Shown here piece by piece: positions 32,901 to 45,760 of a stretch of 64,000 nt of DNA (positions are counted from its first letter, which is position 1; the number at the start of each line of letters is the position of its first letter). Source of the DNA: Ricinus communis (lineage: Eukaryota; Streptophyta; Magnoliopsida; Malpighiales; Euphorbiaceae); NCBI RefSeq assembly GCF_019578655.1, contig NC_063259.1, positions 3,894,001 through 3,958,000 of the forward strand, written 5' to 3'. Under the pieces are notes generated by a model that had not been told where the DNA came from, did no database searches, and was given only the letters and a program-made list of their open reading frames with translations. Both the position numbers and the translations under genes were made by a program.

Positions 32901-35900
32901 GATTTAGAGGGGGAGCTTTCATCCATCAGAAATCTGCTGTCTACTCAGGCTACTTTAATTCATGGTTTAGCAGAGGGAGTTCACATTGATTCAAAGGTAG
33001 AAGCTCCTACAGTAAATGGTTTCCTAAATGCTGAAGATCGAGAGCCATCTGATTTGGAGAAGTGGTCAGTAGAATTCCCTGATCTGCTTGACGTTTTGTT
33101 AGCTGAGAGAAGGGTGGATGAAGCTTTAGCTGCTCTTGATGAGGGAGAGCGTGTAGCATCTGAAGCAAAAGAAACAAAATCATTGAGTCCTGATATACTT
33201 TGGTCATTGCAGACGGCTCTTACAGAGCGCCGGCAGAAGTTAGCTGATCAGCTCGCTGAAGCTGCTTGCCAACCTTCTACCCATGGTAGTGAACTTCGTG
33301 CAGCTATATCAGCTCTTAAAAAGCTTGGGGATGGCCCTCGAGCCCATAATTTACTACTCAATGCGCATTTCCAGAGATATCAGTACAACATGCAAAGCCT
33401 TCGTCCATCAAGCACCTCATATGGTGGAGCATATACTGCTGCACTCTCACAGATAGTTTTCTCTGCTATAGCCCAAGCTGCTAGTGATTCATTGGCTATT
33501 TTCGGCAAGGAACCAGCTTATACCTCTGAGCTTGTTATATGGGCTACTAAGCAAACAGAGGCTTTTGCTGTTCTTGTTAAAAGACATGCATTAGCATCAT
33601 CAGCAGCTGCTGGAGGTTTAAGGGCTGCTGCAGAGTGTGTTCAAATAGCTTTAGGTCACTGTTCTTTGTTGGAAGCTCGTGGCTTAGCACTTTGTCCTGT
33701 GCTCTTAAAACTCTTTAGGCCTAGTGTTGAGCAAGCTTTAGATGCCAATTTAAAACGAATTGAAGAGAGCACTGCTGCTTTGGCTGCTGCTGATGATTGG
33801 GTATTAACTTATCCTCCAACGGCTACTCGACAGTCTGGCAGGTCTTCTGTTGCCTCTCTTGGTAATACTACATTCCAACATAAGCTTACGAGCAGCGCCC
33901 ATAGGTTCAATTTGATGGTCCAGGTGAACAATCTTTGCCACTTGTTTAATCAATTAAAACACTAATCTCTCTTCCCCTGCACATGCTTAATTTTTTTCCC
34001 CATGATTTTTCAATTGAGCAGTGAATCCAGTCCTTTCTTTTTTACTTTTTTAATTATCATATGCTGCTTGGCTGGCTTCTGATGATCATTTGAAACTGAA
34101 CAAATTGTTCCTTATACAGGATATTTGCTAGTGTTGATATTTTTTTCTCCCCCATATGCTTGCTGCTCAGCTGAATAAATCCACTTGAATTCACTCTTAT
34201 ATTGAGCCAAGCTGCTTTACCAACAGTTTATGTATTGTTGAAATGCTTTATATCATTAATGTCTTGTTTAACCATGAATAATGTGTTTCTAATGCTAATT
34301 GGGGTTACTGATTGATTCCCAATTGGTTCTTTTCTTTACTAGAGTCTTTAATAGTGATTTTAATATTTTCTTTTACTGATGACATTGTTTCATTTGCACT
34401 ATAGGACTTCTTTGAGGATGTAGGACCCCTTTTAAGCATGCAGTTGGGAAGTCAATCGCTGGAAGGTTTGTTTCAAGTATTTAACTCATATGTGAACATG
34501 CTGATAAAAGCATTACCAGGTTCAATGGAAGAAGAAGCAAATTTTGGGGGTTCAGCAAATAAAATTGTACGAATGGCTGAGACTGAAGCCCAGCAGATTG
34601 CATTGCTAGCCAATGCATCATTATTGGCTGATGAGCTACTCCCACGAGCAGCCATGAAGCTCTCTCCTCTGCATCAGTCTAATTACAAGGATGATCCTCG
34701 TAGAAGACCTTTAGATAGGCAAAATCGCCATCCTGAGCAACGAGAATGGAGGAAGCGGCTTGTGAGTTCAGTTGATAGATTAAAAGATACTTTCTGTCGA
34801 CAACATGCACTTGATCTCATTTTTACAGAAGACGGCGACAGTCATCTTAGTGCAGAAATGTACATAAACATGGATGGAAATGTGGATGAGGTGGAATGGT
34901 TTCCATCTTTGATATTCCAGGTAAGTTTCTTGGTTATAGTTTATGCTCTTTGTTTCTTTTCTTTTCTGGATATTTGGATGATAAACATGTGTAAATACTT
35001 TGTATGGATTGCTCTGTCTGACAGGATGGACTTCCCTTATTGTTGTATATTCTTACATGTTTGTAATGGAAATTTGTTGTGCTCAAGTTTTCATAAAAAG
35101 ATATTACTATTACACAGGTAAATGTAAAACAGTTTTGTTGCTTTCTTGGATATCTGTGCTATACTCGAGAATTATCAAATTTGGGGATTATTCTGCTTTA
35201 GTTCTTAACTATGAAATTAGTTGGCTTTTTCTCCGAGATTGAAAACTTAGGAGGTTTTTGGGTTTAGTACTAACTTCTTTTGTCATTGGAAATATATAAC
35301 AGTTATTTTTCTTTTCCTATCCTATTTAATATTGTTTTATAATCTTCTACTTTAGTGGTATCCTGTTCACTATTTCTCGATCTCTTTGTCAACCATTTTT
35401 ACATTCAGCCTCTACCATTTACAAGCTGACTTTTTTTTTCCACCATAATTCTTTAAGTTTTGAAAAGAAGGCAGAAAGAGAGAGACAGAGTTTCAATCTC
35501 TTTCTTGACCATGTTTGCATTCACCCTCTACCATATGCATGCTGACTTTTCTTTTCCACCATAACTCTTGAAGTTTTCGGGAGAGAGAGAGAGAGTCGTT
35601 AGCAACATGTTTTAACAAATAAGCCTATCAAATTTAAAGACAATGCAACATAAGAGGAAGAAGAAAAGTTAAAGAATCAGAAGTTGTGATTGTTGAGACA
35701 TCATAGAGTATTTGTAATGTTGAAAATAAGCCAAAAAAAGTCGAGGGCCTATTCTAGAGAAGACAAAGGGTTAATTTTCATGGTCATGGTGCTAGAGGAA
35801 GAACATAAAGAGACCATGGAAAAGGCAAAGGAGATTGCAAACTCGCCTTATTTCATACTCATGGTGTGTATAAGAGCACTTCAACATTGCACTACAATAG

Positions 35901-38900
35901 TTTTATTTGTGCTAATGAAGTTCAATATTTCACTTTGATTTTTGACATCCAAGATCATCTGACAACCAACTTATCCAACTCAAAGTCTTGATTTGTCAGC
36001 AGTATAAAGCTCGAGATTCTCTCACTGGAGGAGGATGATGCAGTCAAGAAATTTCAAATTTAGGCATTATTTGGATTTAATTCTTGGTTATGAAATACAG
36101 ATTCTTCTCACTAATTTTCTCTATAGGAAGTTTAGGTGTCAATACTAAGGAATTCTGTTGTCATTAGTAATATTTATAAAGTTGTTTTCTTCCCATCATA
36201 TTTGGTGTTAATCTGGAATTTTCCTATTTTGGAATTCCTTCTCAGTAATGATAGGATCAACTTTTAGTGTGTAAGTTTACATAGTACCTATGTAAACTTT
36301 ATTATTTTAGAAGAAACTGATTTGAGCAACTAAAAGTCAAATGAAAGTTTGTACTTTGTGCTTTTGTTTCTTGTGTTTGTTTGTCCTTCGTGGTTCTCCG
36401 TCAATTTGACTAGTTACAACATACAAAATCTTGTGTGTTTCATATTGATTGGAACTGCAGTTTTTGGTGAAGTTAACTGGATTTAAAGAATGTTGTAAAT
36501 TGGTTAAGTTCACCATTAAGTTGGATTGGCATAAGGAAACGCCAGAACTGAAACTTGTGCTGGATGAGAAAAAGGCTTTCAACTCCTCTTGAATCGTATA
36601 ATTTTTGGAATTTAAGGGAAATTAACTTTCTCTAACAAATTTTGTCTCAATATATTATGTCAGACATATATCCATTGTACTCTTATGTCTTATGTGTTCT
36701 TGTTGTTATATTACGATTTAGGAATTTTTCTTGATTTAGGAACTTTTCTTAAAACTGAACCGAATGGCTAGCATAGCAGCAGAAATGTTCATGGGGAGGG
36801 AAAGATTTGCTACATTACTGTTGATGAGGCTTACAGAAACAGTTATATTATGGCTATCAGAAGATCAAAGCTTTTGGGATGACATTGAGGAAGGCCCAAG
36901 GCCCTTGGGTCCTCTTGGTCTGCAGCAGGTATGTAAATCTGGCACCTTTTCCTCTATGCTTTTATGTTTTGCTGGGTTGTTAATATGCTCTATTTTCCTG
37001 TCAACATGCAGTTTTATTTGGATATGAAGTTTGTAATCTGCTTTGCTTCCCAAGGACGCTACTTATCAAGGAATTTGCATAGAGTCGTCAATGAGATCAT
37101 TTCTAAAGCTGTGGCAGCATTCTCTGCTACAGGAATGGATCCTGACAGGTATATAAGCAGTTAAATTCTGCTCTTTTGTGTTGTGTGATTGTTTCAAATA
37201 TGATAATGAACAAGTTATGATCAAGAATATTGTATGCTGTTTCTTTTTTCTTTTTGTTGACTTTTACATCCTATGAATGGTAGATTTCATTTTTATATTT
37301 GTTTTTATTTTGTAAAGAAAAAGATAAAGAAGAGATAACATCATGACCCTAATCCAAATCCTTCAAAGAAATGTCAGAAGATTCATCTTTCTGGGTAAAG
37401 TATCAAAATGAATAAATAAATCTGAAGAGGAGTACCCCTATCTGTACTACCTGCTTTAATGGGATGGCATGGGACCTCAAAATACATTCATCTATCAAGA
37501 TTGTTTGATGGCCGGCCTTACTGCCCTCTCATCACCGTAACTTTGAGTTCTAAGATATGATATTAATTACTGCCTCTCTGTTCTCTTGAAAATACTAGTT
37601 TGATGCTCCCTGGAAGTGTTCAATGCTTTTAATGTTTCATTGGTTATATATTTAGTTTCTAGGTTTTCTGAAATATAGTACAATAGGTCTAAAAGTTTTT
37701 ATTTTAGACCGTCTTGTTTGTCTTTAATGCAACCAGTTCAGGCTTACTTGGTGAGTTTTAGGGCAAGTTGCAACACCCTCTTTACACTTGCAGTGTGTAA
37801 CTCAGAATCATTTCATTTCTTAAAAGTGATTAGTTAGACATAGTTTTCTTTGTCTTAAAAGTTATTTAGTCCTCCAATTATACTTCAGTTCCCCGACCAT
37901 TTAAGTAAGTAGTGCTTTAGTTCTCAAGATTTTAAATGAACCAACCAAGAATGTAATCTTCCTCTTTTGGGGGTTAAAATGTTATTTGAAAACTCAAGGA
38001 TGAATAATGCTGTTCAAAGTATAGGGACTCGACTATATAATGATGTTTGATTGGTATACTGAAAATAAAAACAATTAAGGAACATATAATTCATTTATGA
38101 AAAACAATGATCTAAGTAACTATTCTCAAATGTGAGGAGGGTTTTTATTAGTCACCTTAACTTTTATGCTTCTGTTAAGGTTCATGAAGATTATGCTAAA
38201 AAAGATGCTTTTAGACTTCAGGAACTTAGAACTATGTTCTAGGATTCTATTAGTAGTAATTTGGGATTCATCTCAGTAAAAGTTAAGAGTCCCTCTAATA
38301 CTGTTCACAGTGCTGAATCTACATTTCAACCAGCCTCTACTATCATTTTCAATTTTTCGTTCTCTTTAATGCTGCTCTGTTTCCCAGTCATTTTTAATTT
38401 TAAACTCTATCCATTTATAGGATTTTATACTCTTTATAGCATTCAGTCCTAAATAGCCCACTTAGTTCTGAAATTCACGCAAAACCAGATTTTAATCTGC
38501 ACGCTATCATGCATTAAAGAGTAATGAATTTAGTGCATATTTGAAGACCATTAAGTACTAACCTTCCATGTGTGGTGTTACTATCTTTTTCGACTTGTGA
38601 GATCAATGATCATTTTTCTTTCAGCAACCTATGACTTTGTTTCCCTGTCCCATGCTATGGCATATTCAAATAGACCTTTCCCTTCCAACAAGCAGTGTGT
38701 TTCTCTTGGGGGATTTTGGTTGTTGAATTTAGGTAGGGTTTTGATAAGAAGGAAATGCAATTTCTTTTAATGATGTGCAGTTTGAGGCTGTATAGTGTAT
38801 GTATGATTGGGGCATTCAAGAATTACCAATTCTAGCCATAGGTCTGCGTGTTTGTTAACTCATCTTTCTTTTTCAAATTCAGTTGACGTCGGACTGAGTC

Positions 38901-39478
38901 ATCAAATGTATTAAGGGGCTTAAAAACACATGTATAATATCTAGGCGTGGATCTGAACTTAATGTGGGACTGAGTCATCAAATTGAGTTTTTCCTTGTAG
39001 CATGTATATTCTGTTTAAACTCATAGTTAAATAAATAGCGGAAACAATCAACAGGATGATTCATGGAATAGATCAATTATGGATTTGTTGTCTGCTGTCA
39101 TCTGTCTGCCTGAAATGTCAGTTTTAGTTCCCTTTCTCCACCTCTATTCTTTCCCATATTTTCCTTTTATTGGGGGTGTTGATGGGTGTTCAAATCCTGC
39201 AGGCAGTTAAGATTAATAGTTACCTTTTTGTGCTTTCCCCAATTTGAATATCCATGTGAAATCTAAATAGCTTGCATTTCTGTAGCTCATTCCGCTTTTC
39301 TATTTTTCATGCCAGTGTACTGCCAGAAGACGACTGGTTTAATGATATTTGCCAAGAGGCAATGGAAAGATTAAGTGGAAAACCGAAAGCTGTTGATGGA
39401 GATCGGGAACTTAATAGCCCAACAGCTTCCGTCTCTGCGCAGTCCATATCATCTGTCAGATCTCATGGGAGTTCCTAA
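29915..39478 (+). CDS. EXO84B: Exocyst complex component EXO84B
   Basis: Subunit of the octameric exocyst, which tethers secretory vesicles to the plasma membrane; in plants it is needed for polar secretion and cell-plate formation. Seven exons: 29915-30055, 30152-30249, 32882-33923, 34405-34920, 36740-36928, 37012-37148, 39316-39478. All introns are GT-AG and all junctions keep phase (intron 2 and intron 6 split an Arg and a Ser codon), giving 2286 nt and about 761 residues, close to the Arabidopsis protein. The N-terminal Vps51/EXO84-type coil covers about residues 25-100 ([20 protein letters not shown]). The conserved Exo84 core follows from about residue 150 ([49 protein letters not shown]). 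The C-terminal part has [16 protein letters not shown] and [11 protein letters not shown], ending in a serine-rich SHGSS. The start is the first ATG giving the conserved N-terminus. No stop or frameshift. An EXO84 paralogue is the only alternative name; B fits best. Confidence 0.95.
31316..31949. mobile_element. Miniature inverted-repeat element in EXO84B intron 2, Mutator-like
   Basis: The left end (31318 onward: GGCTTAGTTGCCAAATAAATT) and the reverse complement of the right end (31947 backward: GGTTTAATTGCCAAACAAAT) match over about 130 bp, including a shared CCTGTAGTTTTTAA and ATTTTAATTTTAG-type segment. Terminal GG(G)TTAATTGCCAAA is common in Mutator-like miniature elements. Total length about 634 bp, no ORF. 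I could not confirm a 9-bp target duplication. Confidence 0.75.
35381..35612. repeat. Two-copy tandem duplication in EXO84B intron 4
   Basis: The unit starting TCTCTTTGTCAACCATTTTT at 35381 recurs at 35497 (TCTCTTTCTTGACCATGTTT) with period 116 bp. Both copies contain CCTCTACCAT, GCTGACTTTT, CCACCATAA-TCTT-AAGTTTT and end in a GA-rich run. Diverged by roughly 15 percent by eye. Confidence 0.8.
37855..38035. mobile_element. Possible degenerate miniature element in EXO84B intron 6
   Basis: One side reads TTTAGTCCTCCAATTATACTT and the other side, reversed, GAGTCCCTATACTTTGAA; both then show AGT/AGC-rich and TTGAG/CTCAAG phrases. Arms are short and imperfect. The 'agtccct...tatactt' wording is common in plant miniature elements, but boundaries are not clear. 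Confidence 0.3.
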
Positions 39479-41774
39479 GGTAGGTTTACCCCTTCTGTAA
39501 ATACGGTGGTGAATAGGTTCCTTGATGGTTTTGTAAGCAGATCCTTGAATATCTTGATTGAAATCTTTTCATTTTTTTCTTTGTTTCTTTATATGCCAAC
39601 CACAATTAGGATATGATCGGCTATTTGTCCCCATGAGGGTTGAGGTCTGTGTGAAATCTGGGAATCCTCTCTTTTTATCTTTTTAGTTTGCCTTTTGGGT
39701 TCGTGTTTTGAGTCTGTAAATGCTGATTATTTTATTTGATTCTGAATCCAATTGTGTATTTATTCTTTGATTTTTTTTTCGGTACCAAGTATGAGTGGAG
39801 GTCTGACATCTTGATCTATAGAATTTCTTCTACTTCTTATCATATTGATATACATGGTTTGAGGTCTTAGGGAAAGGGAAATGGAGGAGAATGAACGAGG
39901 ATCTCTTCTCAATTTATTTGGCTACTAAGGAGATGAAAGGTAATTACTAGCTTTAAGTCCCTGATAAAAGTGGTTGAAACTGATTGTATCTATACCCTTA
40001 ATTTTAACTTTGAAGTGCAAACTTTCACCTTTAAGTCTCCGAGTTTGATTCGGTTAAAATTTATTTAATTTGTTTAAATAAATGAATCTACTTTGTTTGA
40101 TTTATTAGCTTGTAAATCACCTCATTAATATGTTTGAGCTAGCTCTTAAAATACAGTAAATAATTTGAGTTTTAGTTTAGAATTTATATATTTGATTTGT
40201 TATATATATAAAAGATCTATTTGAATTTATTTATTAGAATAAAATTATAAATATTAGTAAATAAATTATAATTCTAATAAGAATATTTTTTTTTTTTTTA
40301 TGAATGATGGTCAATTTAATTTATAATTTAAGCTTGTTTAGATTCAATTAAGTTCAATAAAGTCTGATAAATTTAGTTTGGGTTTAACTCAATAATGAAT
40401 GAATTAAACTCAAACTAGTAAAAATTCTTGCTACTTGGCTTGCTGAATTCAAGTAACCAACAATCTTAGAAACAAATCTTGTAAACTAAGGTTAGCAATG
40501 AGTTGAGTGGACATATCAGATGCATTTCAGCCGCCTCTCCATTTTTTTCCCTCATTTTTCTTGTTATGTATTAAGTTTCATCTTTGGTTTATGGCCGGTT
40601 ATTTTTAAATCGGATGGTGGTTTTTTTTTTTTATTAATTAATTTTAATAAATAAATAAAGTACTTTTTGAGAAGTTATAATTCTCTATTACGAGAGTTTT
40701 GAATTCTCTTTTCATATGGGTTTTATAGTCTTTTATTAAAGAGGTATTGAGTTCTCTCTATAGGAGTAGTGAAAAAAAAAATCAAATCCGATATTTAAAC
40801 AATCATTCTCGTTAAAAGACATTTATAAAATCGATATATGATTTAGTGTTATGAGTATATTTCTTTACTTATATTTTTTGATGTTTGATGTTTATTTTTA
40901 CTTTTTATATCAAAATGTACTTATTAATTCTCATTAATAGAATATTTATATTTTTTCTGAAAAAAATGATATGAATGGAAATGAGTATGAGCCAGTTTAT
41001 AAATAATAAATACTAATAAATTATAATTTTAATTATAAAATTCATATTGTTTGAAAAGGCCTATCGAAACATGTTTATTAATCAATAATTTGACACCTTA
41101 ATAATTAATAATATGTTATATTTAATAAAATATCATGACACGGACCTCATCTGTAGATATTATTTAATATTTATGCTATCTAATAATTAATACAAAATAT
41201 ACAGAATATAAAATATTTTAATAGAGATATATATCTCAATAATTAATATTCTCATACTTCTTGCATTTAATTTTTGAATAAAGGATTAATTTGTACTTGA
41301 ATTTATGTCTAAGAGTCAAATATACATATTTAAAATTTTTCTAATAAATAGCTTATTGAACTTGTGTTCAAATGTCAAACACATCTAATTTAAACTTTTT
41401 TAGCAAATAGCTCTCTAAATTTGTGTCTAAGAATTAAATACATCAGATTTATACACTCACACACACATATATATATATAGAAATATTTTTCCATTCATTA
41501 TATTGTATCAATAATTTTTCCAACATATTAACTCTTTTTATGTTTCAAATTTAACATTTTTATATTTTTACTATTCTATTATTATTTTATATTTTTACAT
41601 ATTTGAATATAAACATATATTTTATTATAAAGATAATAAAATTTATTATTAAAGTAGCTATAATAATTATAATTTTTATTATAATAATTTTAATAATATA
41701 ATAGTCTTATATTTAAATAAGTCATAAACTTTTACCATATTCATTTAAGCTCACATTTTATTCTTTTATAAATA
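39479..41774. other. EXO84B 3' UTR and AT-rich downstream DNA
   Basis: The first 300 bp or so after the stop are pyrimidine/T-rich and likely 3' UTR; a GT dinucleotide in GGTAGGTTT just after the stop could be a UTR intron donor. Beyond about 39900 the DNA is AT-rich with a GAGTTTGATTC/AAGCTTGTTTAGATTCAATT block (40010-40450) like that at 29270-29480. No genes seen. Confidence 0.45.
41291..41450. repeat. Short tandem repeat of about 60 bp, 2.5 copies
   Basis: Three successive segments begin near 41291, 41353 and 41411. Each contains GAA/AAA-TT(G/A)TGT-(C/T)(T/A)AA-(A/G)GTCAAA/AATTAAA, CATAT/CATCT/CATCA and a final AATAGC in the first two. Diverged but in register. Confidence 0.6.
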
Positions 41775-41779
41775 CTTAT

Positions 41780-43653
41780 TATTGACTCAAAGATTTCATA
41801 TGTGATTTTAATGATGCAAAACATTATTATTACTAACAATTTTGTTTAATATTATTTTTCTTAGTAAGTAATCTTTAATTACTATTGATGCATATAAATG
41901 AAGATGAAGCCATAAGTGTAGAGATGGATTCAAGAGTCAAAAACTTGAATACTTGAATCAATATGAACATCAAGAAAAAAATCATGAAGTAGTAAAGATG
42001 AGAAGGGTGATAGAACATACAAGGGCAATGCAAAGAGCATGTGGAGTCAAGAAACTCGTGTAGACATGATTTCCATAGAATGAATCGGTTGCTTAAGTTT
42101 GAAGAATAAACTATACTACTGGGAAGAGTTTATGAGGAAAAACCATATATAGATGGAGAGCTGCATCATTCTACCTTAAAGAAAAAAAATTATAATAATT
42201 TTTGGAGCTACAAAAATAGAGTTTCAAATTTTTGAGTGAATTATGCTCAAGTTGTCAGATTGGACTACAACATATGAGATCAATTAGAATTAGTGATATT
42301 ATTTCTACAAGAGGAATTTTAATATGTCATTCTCCAGATTTATAGCCATGGGAGTCTAGTTTCACATGAAAAAGGTCTTACATCAATCCGAGGTGTATGG
42401 AAGATGCAACAGCCAAAATACTAAAGCATGTGTGAACTATCAAGACTAGATGAGCAATAAAATATTTTGATTTTTTTGAAGTATGAAGATTGCTGATTTT
42501 GGGGTTTCCAAAAATTACAATGTTGTAGTGGATTGACCAAAATTTCTAAAAAAAAGGGTTTACTATTCGGAGTTATATAGCTCAAGATTTTGAGTTTCTA
42601 AATGGTAGTGCCCGTGATTGAAAAGTAAAAAATCCACAGAAGCATTCAGGTCCAATATTTCCAACTGTGAAAGAAGCCATTCATAGCCATGAAGAAATCT
42701 TCTCAGCCGTGAAGAAGACTTTCACACCCATGAATTATGGCAAATCTCCAGAATTTTCAGGAAATCATAGTAGAGGTCACGACCAAAGTTCACAGCTGTA
42801 AAAGAAGAATTCCCAGCCGTGAAGAATTGTTCATGACCATGACGGGTTTCAGTTTTTCAAATATATTTTTCACATTGATGCTTCACGGCCATGAAGGATT
42901 TTTTCCACCCGTGAAGCTGCATTTATAAAAGCTGTTACAACGACTAAATTTGCATTTAATAAGGGTATAACAACTCTATTTAACCTAGAACTATTTAAAC
43001 ATCATTTCTAATGGTTCTAGGTCAAGCAAGAGCATTTACTTGAGCCTCATATTTGTTATATCTCTCAACAGCCTCTATTTCTTCATTAAATTTTTCTTAT
43101 ATTGAAGATTCAAGAGAGGGCTTGAATCATTTAGTAGTTGAGTGATTGATTTTTATATTCAAAGCTCAAAAGAGTTAGGTTGAGCACTTGTGTAAGAGAT
43201 TAATTGCTCTTGTAACTAAGTTTAAAAATCTTAGATTGGGTTAGAGTGTGAGCCTTAAGAAAACACTTGATTTGAGTGTTAGCCATTGAAACACTTATAA
43301 GAAGTTTGAGAGTGAGTTTGAAAACACTTGGGTTTGATCTTACACCCATAAAAGGATCATTGATAGTGAAAATCTCAAGTGAAGCTTGAAGAGTGGATGT
43401 AGGCAAGGAGTTGGCCAAACCACTATAAATCTTGTGTTTGAATCTTTCTTCCTTACAATTGTTATATTTATGCTTGCTATATATTGTGATTTGTTCTTGC
43501 ATTTTATATTGGTAATTGTTCAATTGCATTAATTAATTACTTCCGCTAATATTAGTCTTTATACTCAAGTTTTTCAAAGCAAAATTTTTTAGTTTAAATT
43601 GATTTTTGTAGACAACCAATTCACCCCCCTCTTTGTTGCTATTAGGTATTTCA
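41780..43653 (+). repeat. 5' LTR of the copia element
   Basis: 1874 bp, starting TATTGACTC (the canonical TG is mutated to TA; the 3' LTR has TGTTGACCC) and ending GGTATTTCA. Contains a U3 cluster of 'cagccgtgaag' and 'cacggccatgaag' modules at about 42655-42920 and a possible TATA-like CTATTTAAAC near 42989. The end has the C-run ATTCACCCCCCTCTTTG, typical of SIRE/Maximus LTRs. Confidence 0.9.
42655..42920. repeat. Repeated 'GCCGTGAAG' modules in the copia U3
   Basis: About eleven short phrases of the type (C/T)CA(C/G)(A/G)GCC(A/G)TGAAG or CAC(A/C)CCCATGAA, spaced roughly 20-30 bp, some paired as CATTCATAGCCATGAAG and CTCAGCCGTGAAG. The 3' LTR has the same cluster at about 47770-48040, partly changed. 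The modules share a CACGGCC/GCCGTG core with clusters in unrelated LTRs of this window. Confidence 0.65.
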
Positions 43654-43669
43654 ATTGGTATAAGAGCTT
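43654..43669 (+). other. Primer binding site, initiator tRNA-Met type
   Basis: TTGGTATAAGAGCTTG follows the 5' LTR. Plant copia elements normally carry TGGTATCAGAGC, complementary to tRNA-iMet; here one base differs. Confidence 0.8.
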
Positions 43670-43709
43670 GTGCTTTTGATAAAAGACTTAACCGTTTAAG
43701 AGTTGATCT

Positions 43710-44348
43710 ATGGCAACCTTAAATGTATTTATTTCAAAAGAAGATTTTTAATTACTATTGATGCATATAAATAAGGATGAAGCCATAAGTGTAGAGATGG
43801 ATTCAAGAGTCAAAGACTTGAATACTTGAATCAATATGAACATCAAGAAAAAAATCATGAAGTAATAAAGATGAGAAGAGTGATAGAACATACAAAGGCA
43901 ATGCAAAGAGCATGTGGAGTCAAGAAACTCATGTAGACATGATCTCCATAGAATGAATCGGTTGCTTAAGTTTGAAGAATAAACTATACTACTTGGAAGA
44001 GTTTATGAGGAAAATCCATATATGGATCGATAGCTGCATCATTCTACTTTAAAGAACAAAAATTATAATAATTTTTGGAGCTACAAAAATGGAGTTTCAA
44101 ATTTTTGAGTGAATTATGCTCAAGCTGTTAGATTGGACTACAACATATGAGGTCAATTAGAATTAGTGATATTATTTCTACAAGAGGAATTTTAATATGC
44201 CGTTCTCCAGATTTATAGCCATGGAGTCTAGTTTCACATGAAAAAGGTCTTACATCAATCCGAGGTGTATGGAAGATGCAACAACCAAAATACTAAAGCA
44301 TGTGTGAACTATCAAGACTAGATGAGCAATAAAATATTTTGATTTTTG
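43710..44348 (+). pseudogene. Gag start joined to an embedded LTR fragment
   Basis: An ATG at 43710 opens MATLNVFISKED and meets a stop within a few codons, where a 0.6-kb piece homologous to LTR positions 41872-42474 begins (43743-44348). The piece is closer to the 5' LTR than to the 3' LTR. Its right end breaks at 'ttttgattttt|ggcatcaaac'. An internal LTR fragment can arise from template switching during reverse transcription. Confidence 0.75.
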
Positions 44349-45760
44349 GCATCAAACTCCAAGATATTGGAATGGAAATGGTGAGCAATGGAAACTCAAA
44401 GGAGTAGGAAGGCTATCTCTATTTGGAGATTGAAGATGGAAGAGATCATGAGGAGATTCCAATCAATAAAGAGCTAAAATGAGAGAAAAATAAAGAACAT
44501 ATGAAGTCTATCAAATAGATTGGCAAAGTATAACTCCTCATTTCATATGGACATCAACAACATAAAATCAAAACATTTAAGGCAAAAGTGGTACTCCTAA
44601 ATTTTAGTTTTGACTGTATATGTTTGATGTGTTTGTGAGAAAGTATTCATTGAATATGCAATGCGTTAAATATATTTTATTGTGCATACATGTTATATGT
44701 TGATGTGTACCTTAAGATTTTTTGCATAATTTGATGTGTAATAACCATTTGGATTATGCACTTAATCCTTTGATTCAATACATGCTAAACTTATTCAACT
44801 ATTGGTATCATGATGAAAAATTCTTTGTTGTTTGTGGATGCTAACCCTCAAGGATCCAATAAGTTAAAAGATACTAAACTTATGGACTATTGTAGATATA
44901 TTTCAAGGAGAATGCTCTTGAATCATGCTTAAGAGAAAGGAAGAACATGAGCCAAATTTGAGAAATCTTAAGTGCAAATTAAGATAAGAGGGGGTCTAAA
45001 TGTTGATAATGCTAGAGTTGGAAAGAAAAACTATTTGTGCTTCTATTTTTTGATAGGCAATACAAATGAAGTACAAAATGCTCTTAAAGAGAAAATACTC
45101 AAGAACTCTTGATAAATATAAAGAGAAAAGCATTCCAAGAAATAAAACGTAGGCACTTAAAGCTACTTAGGATGACTCTAGCGAATCCGAAGATGATGAT
45201 GACTCTAATAAATCCGAAGATGATAATGGCTCAAGTGAGAATATAGTAGTCAATTTTTGCTTCATGGCAATGGAGGAAGCTACAAATGATGAGGTAATTG
45301 ACTCTAACTCTCCAACTTATGATGAACTTATTGAGATGTGTGATCTTACCATGCATAAGTATGATAAAATATTTTTAAAAAGAAGTCTTTTTGATAATAA
45401 ATTAAATGAACTTGAAAAACTTATTGATGATTTGAAACTTGATATTAGTTTATTTTTCAAATCCAATAAAGAGTCGACCACATCTTTAGAAGAGTGTTTA
45501 TCTGAACGAAAAGTGGCACTTGTGGAACATAAGAAAGTAACTAAGCTCAATGAGGACTTAACCATTAAAAATTGAAGTGTTCCAAAGAAAATGAGAGTTT
45601 AAAAAATGAACTTTCAAAAATAAGTTCCCAACTTGCTAAGTTTTCAAAAGAAAAAAAAGCTTGATAATTTGATAAATGCTCAAATGTCACCACTAGTTAA
45701 GCATAGTTTGGGTTTTGAACATGGTTCTTCTAGTAGGAACAAAATAATATTTGTGAAACT
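44349..45760 (+). pseudogene. Copia gag remnant
   Basis: Fragmented frames with the acidic SIRE-type gag segment DDSSESEDDDD near 45170-45235, leading into an open frame 45264-45575 (MAMEEATNDEV..., then DLTMHKYDKIFLKRSLFDNKL, a predicted coiled-coil). Stops before and after. A related helical segment continues at 45575-45660 in another frame. Confidence 0.75.

Noticed and set aside
35000..35242. Several 60-80-codon frames in EXO84B introns (35000-35242, 35690-35938, 38261-38452, 38570-38770)
   Set aside because: They lie wholly in introns between in-phase exons, with no domain.
42655..42920. CRISPR-like array of short repeats and spacers
   Set aside because: This is plant nuclear DNA; modules are variable, duplicated in both LTRs, and not separated by unique spacers of constant length.
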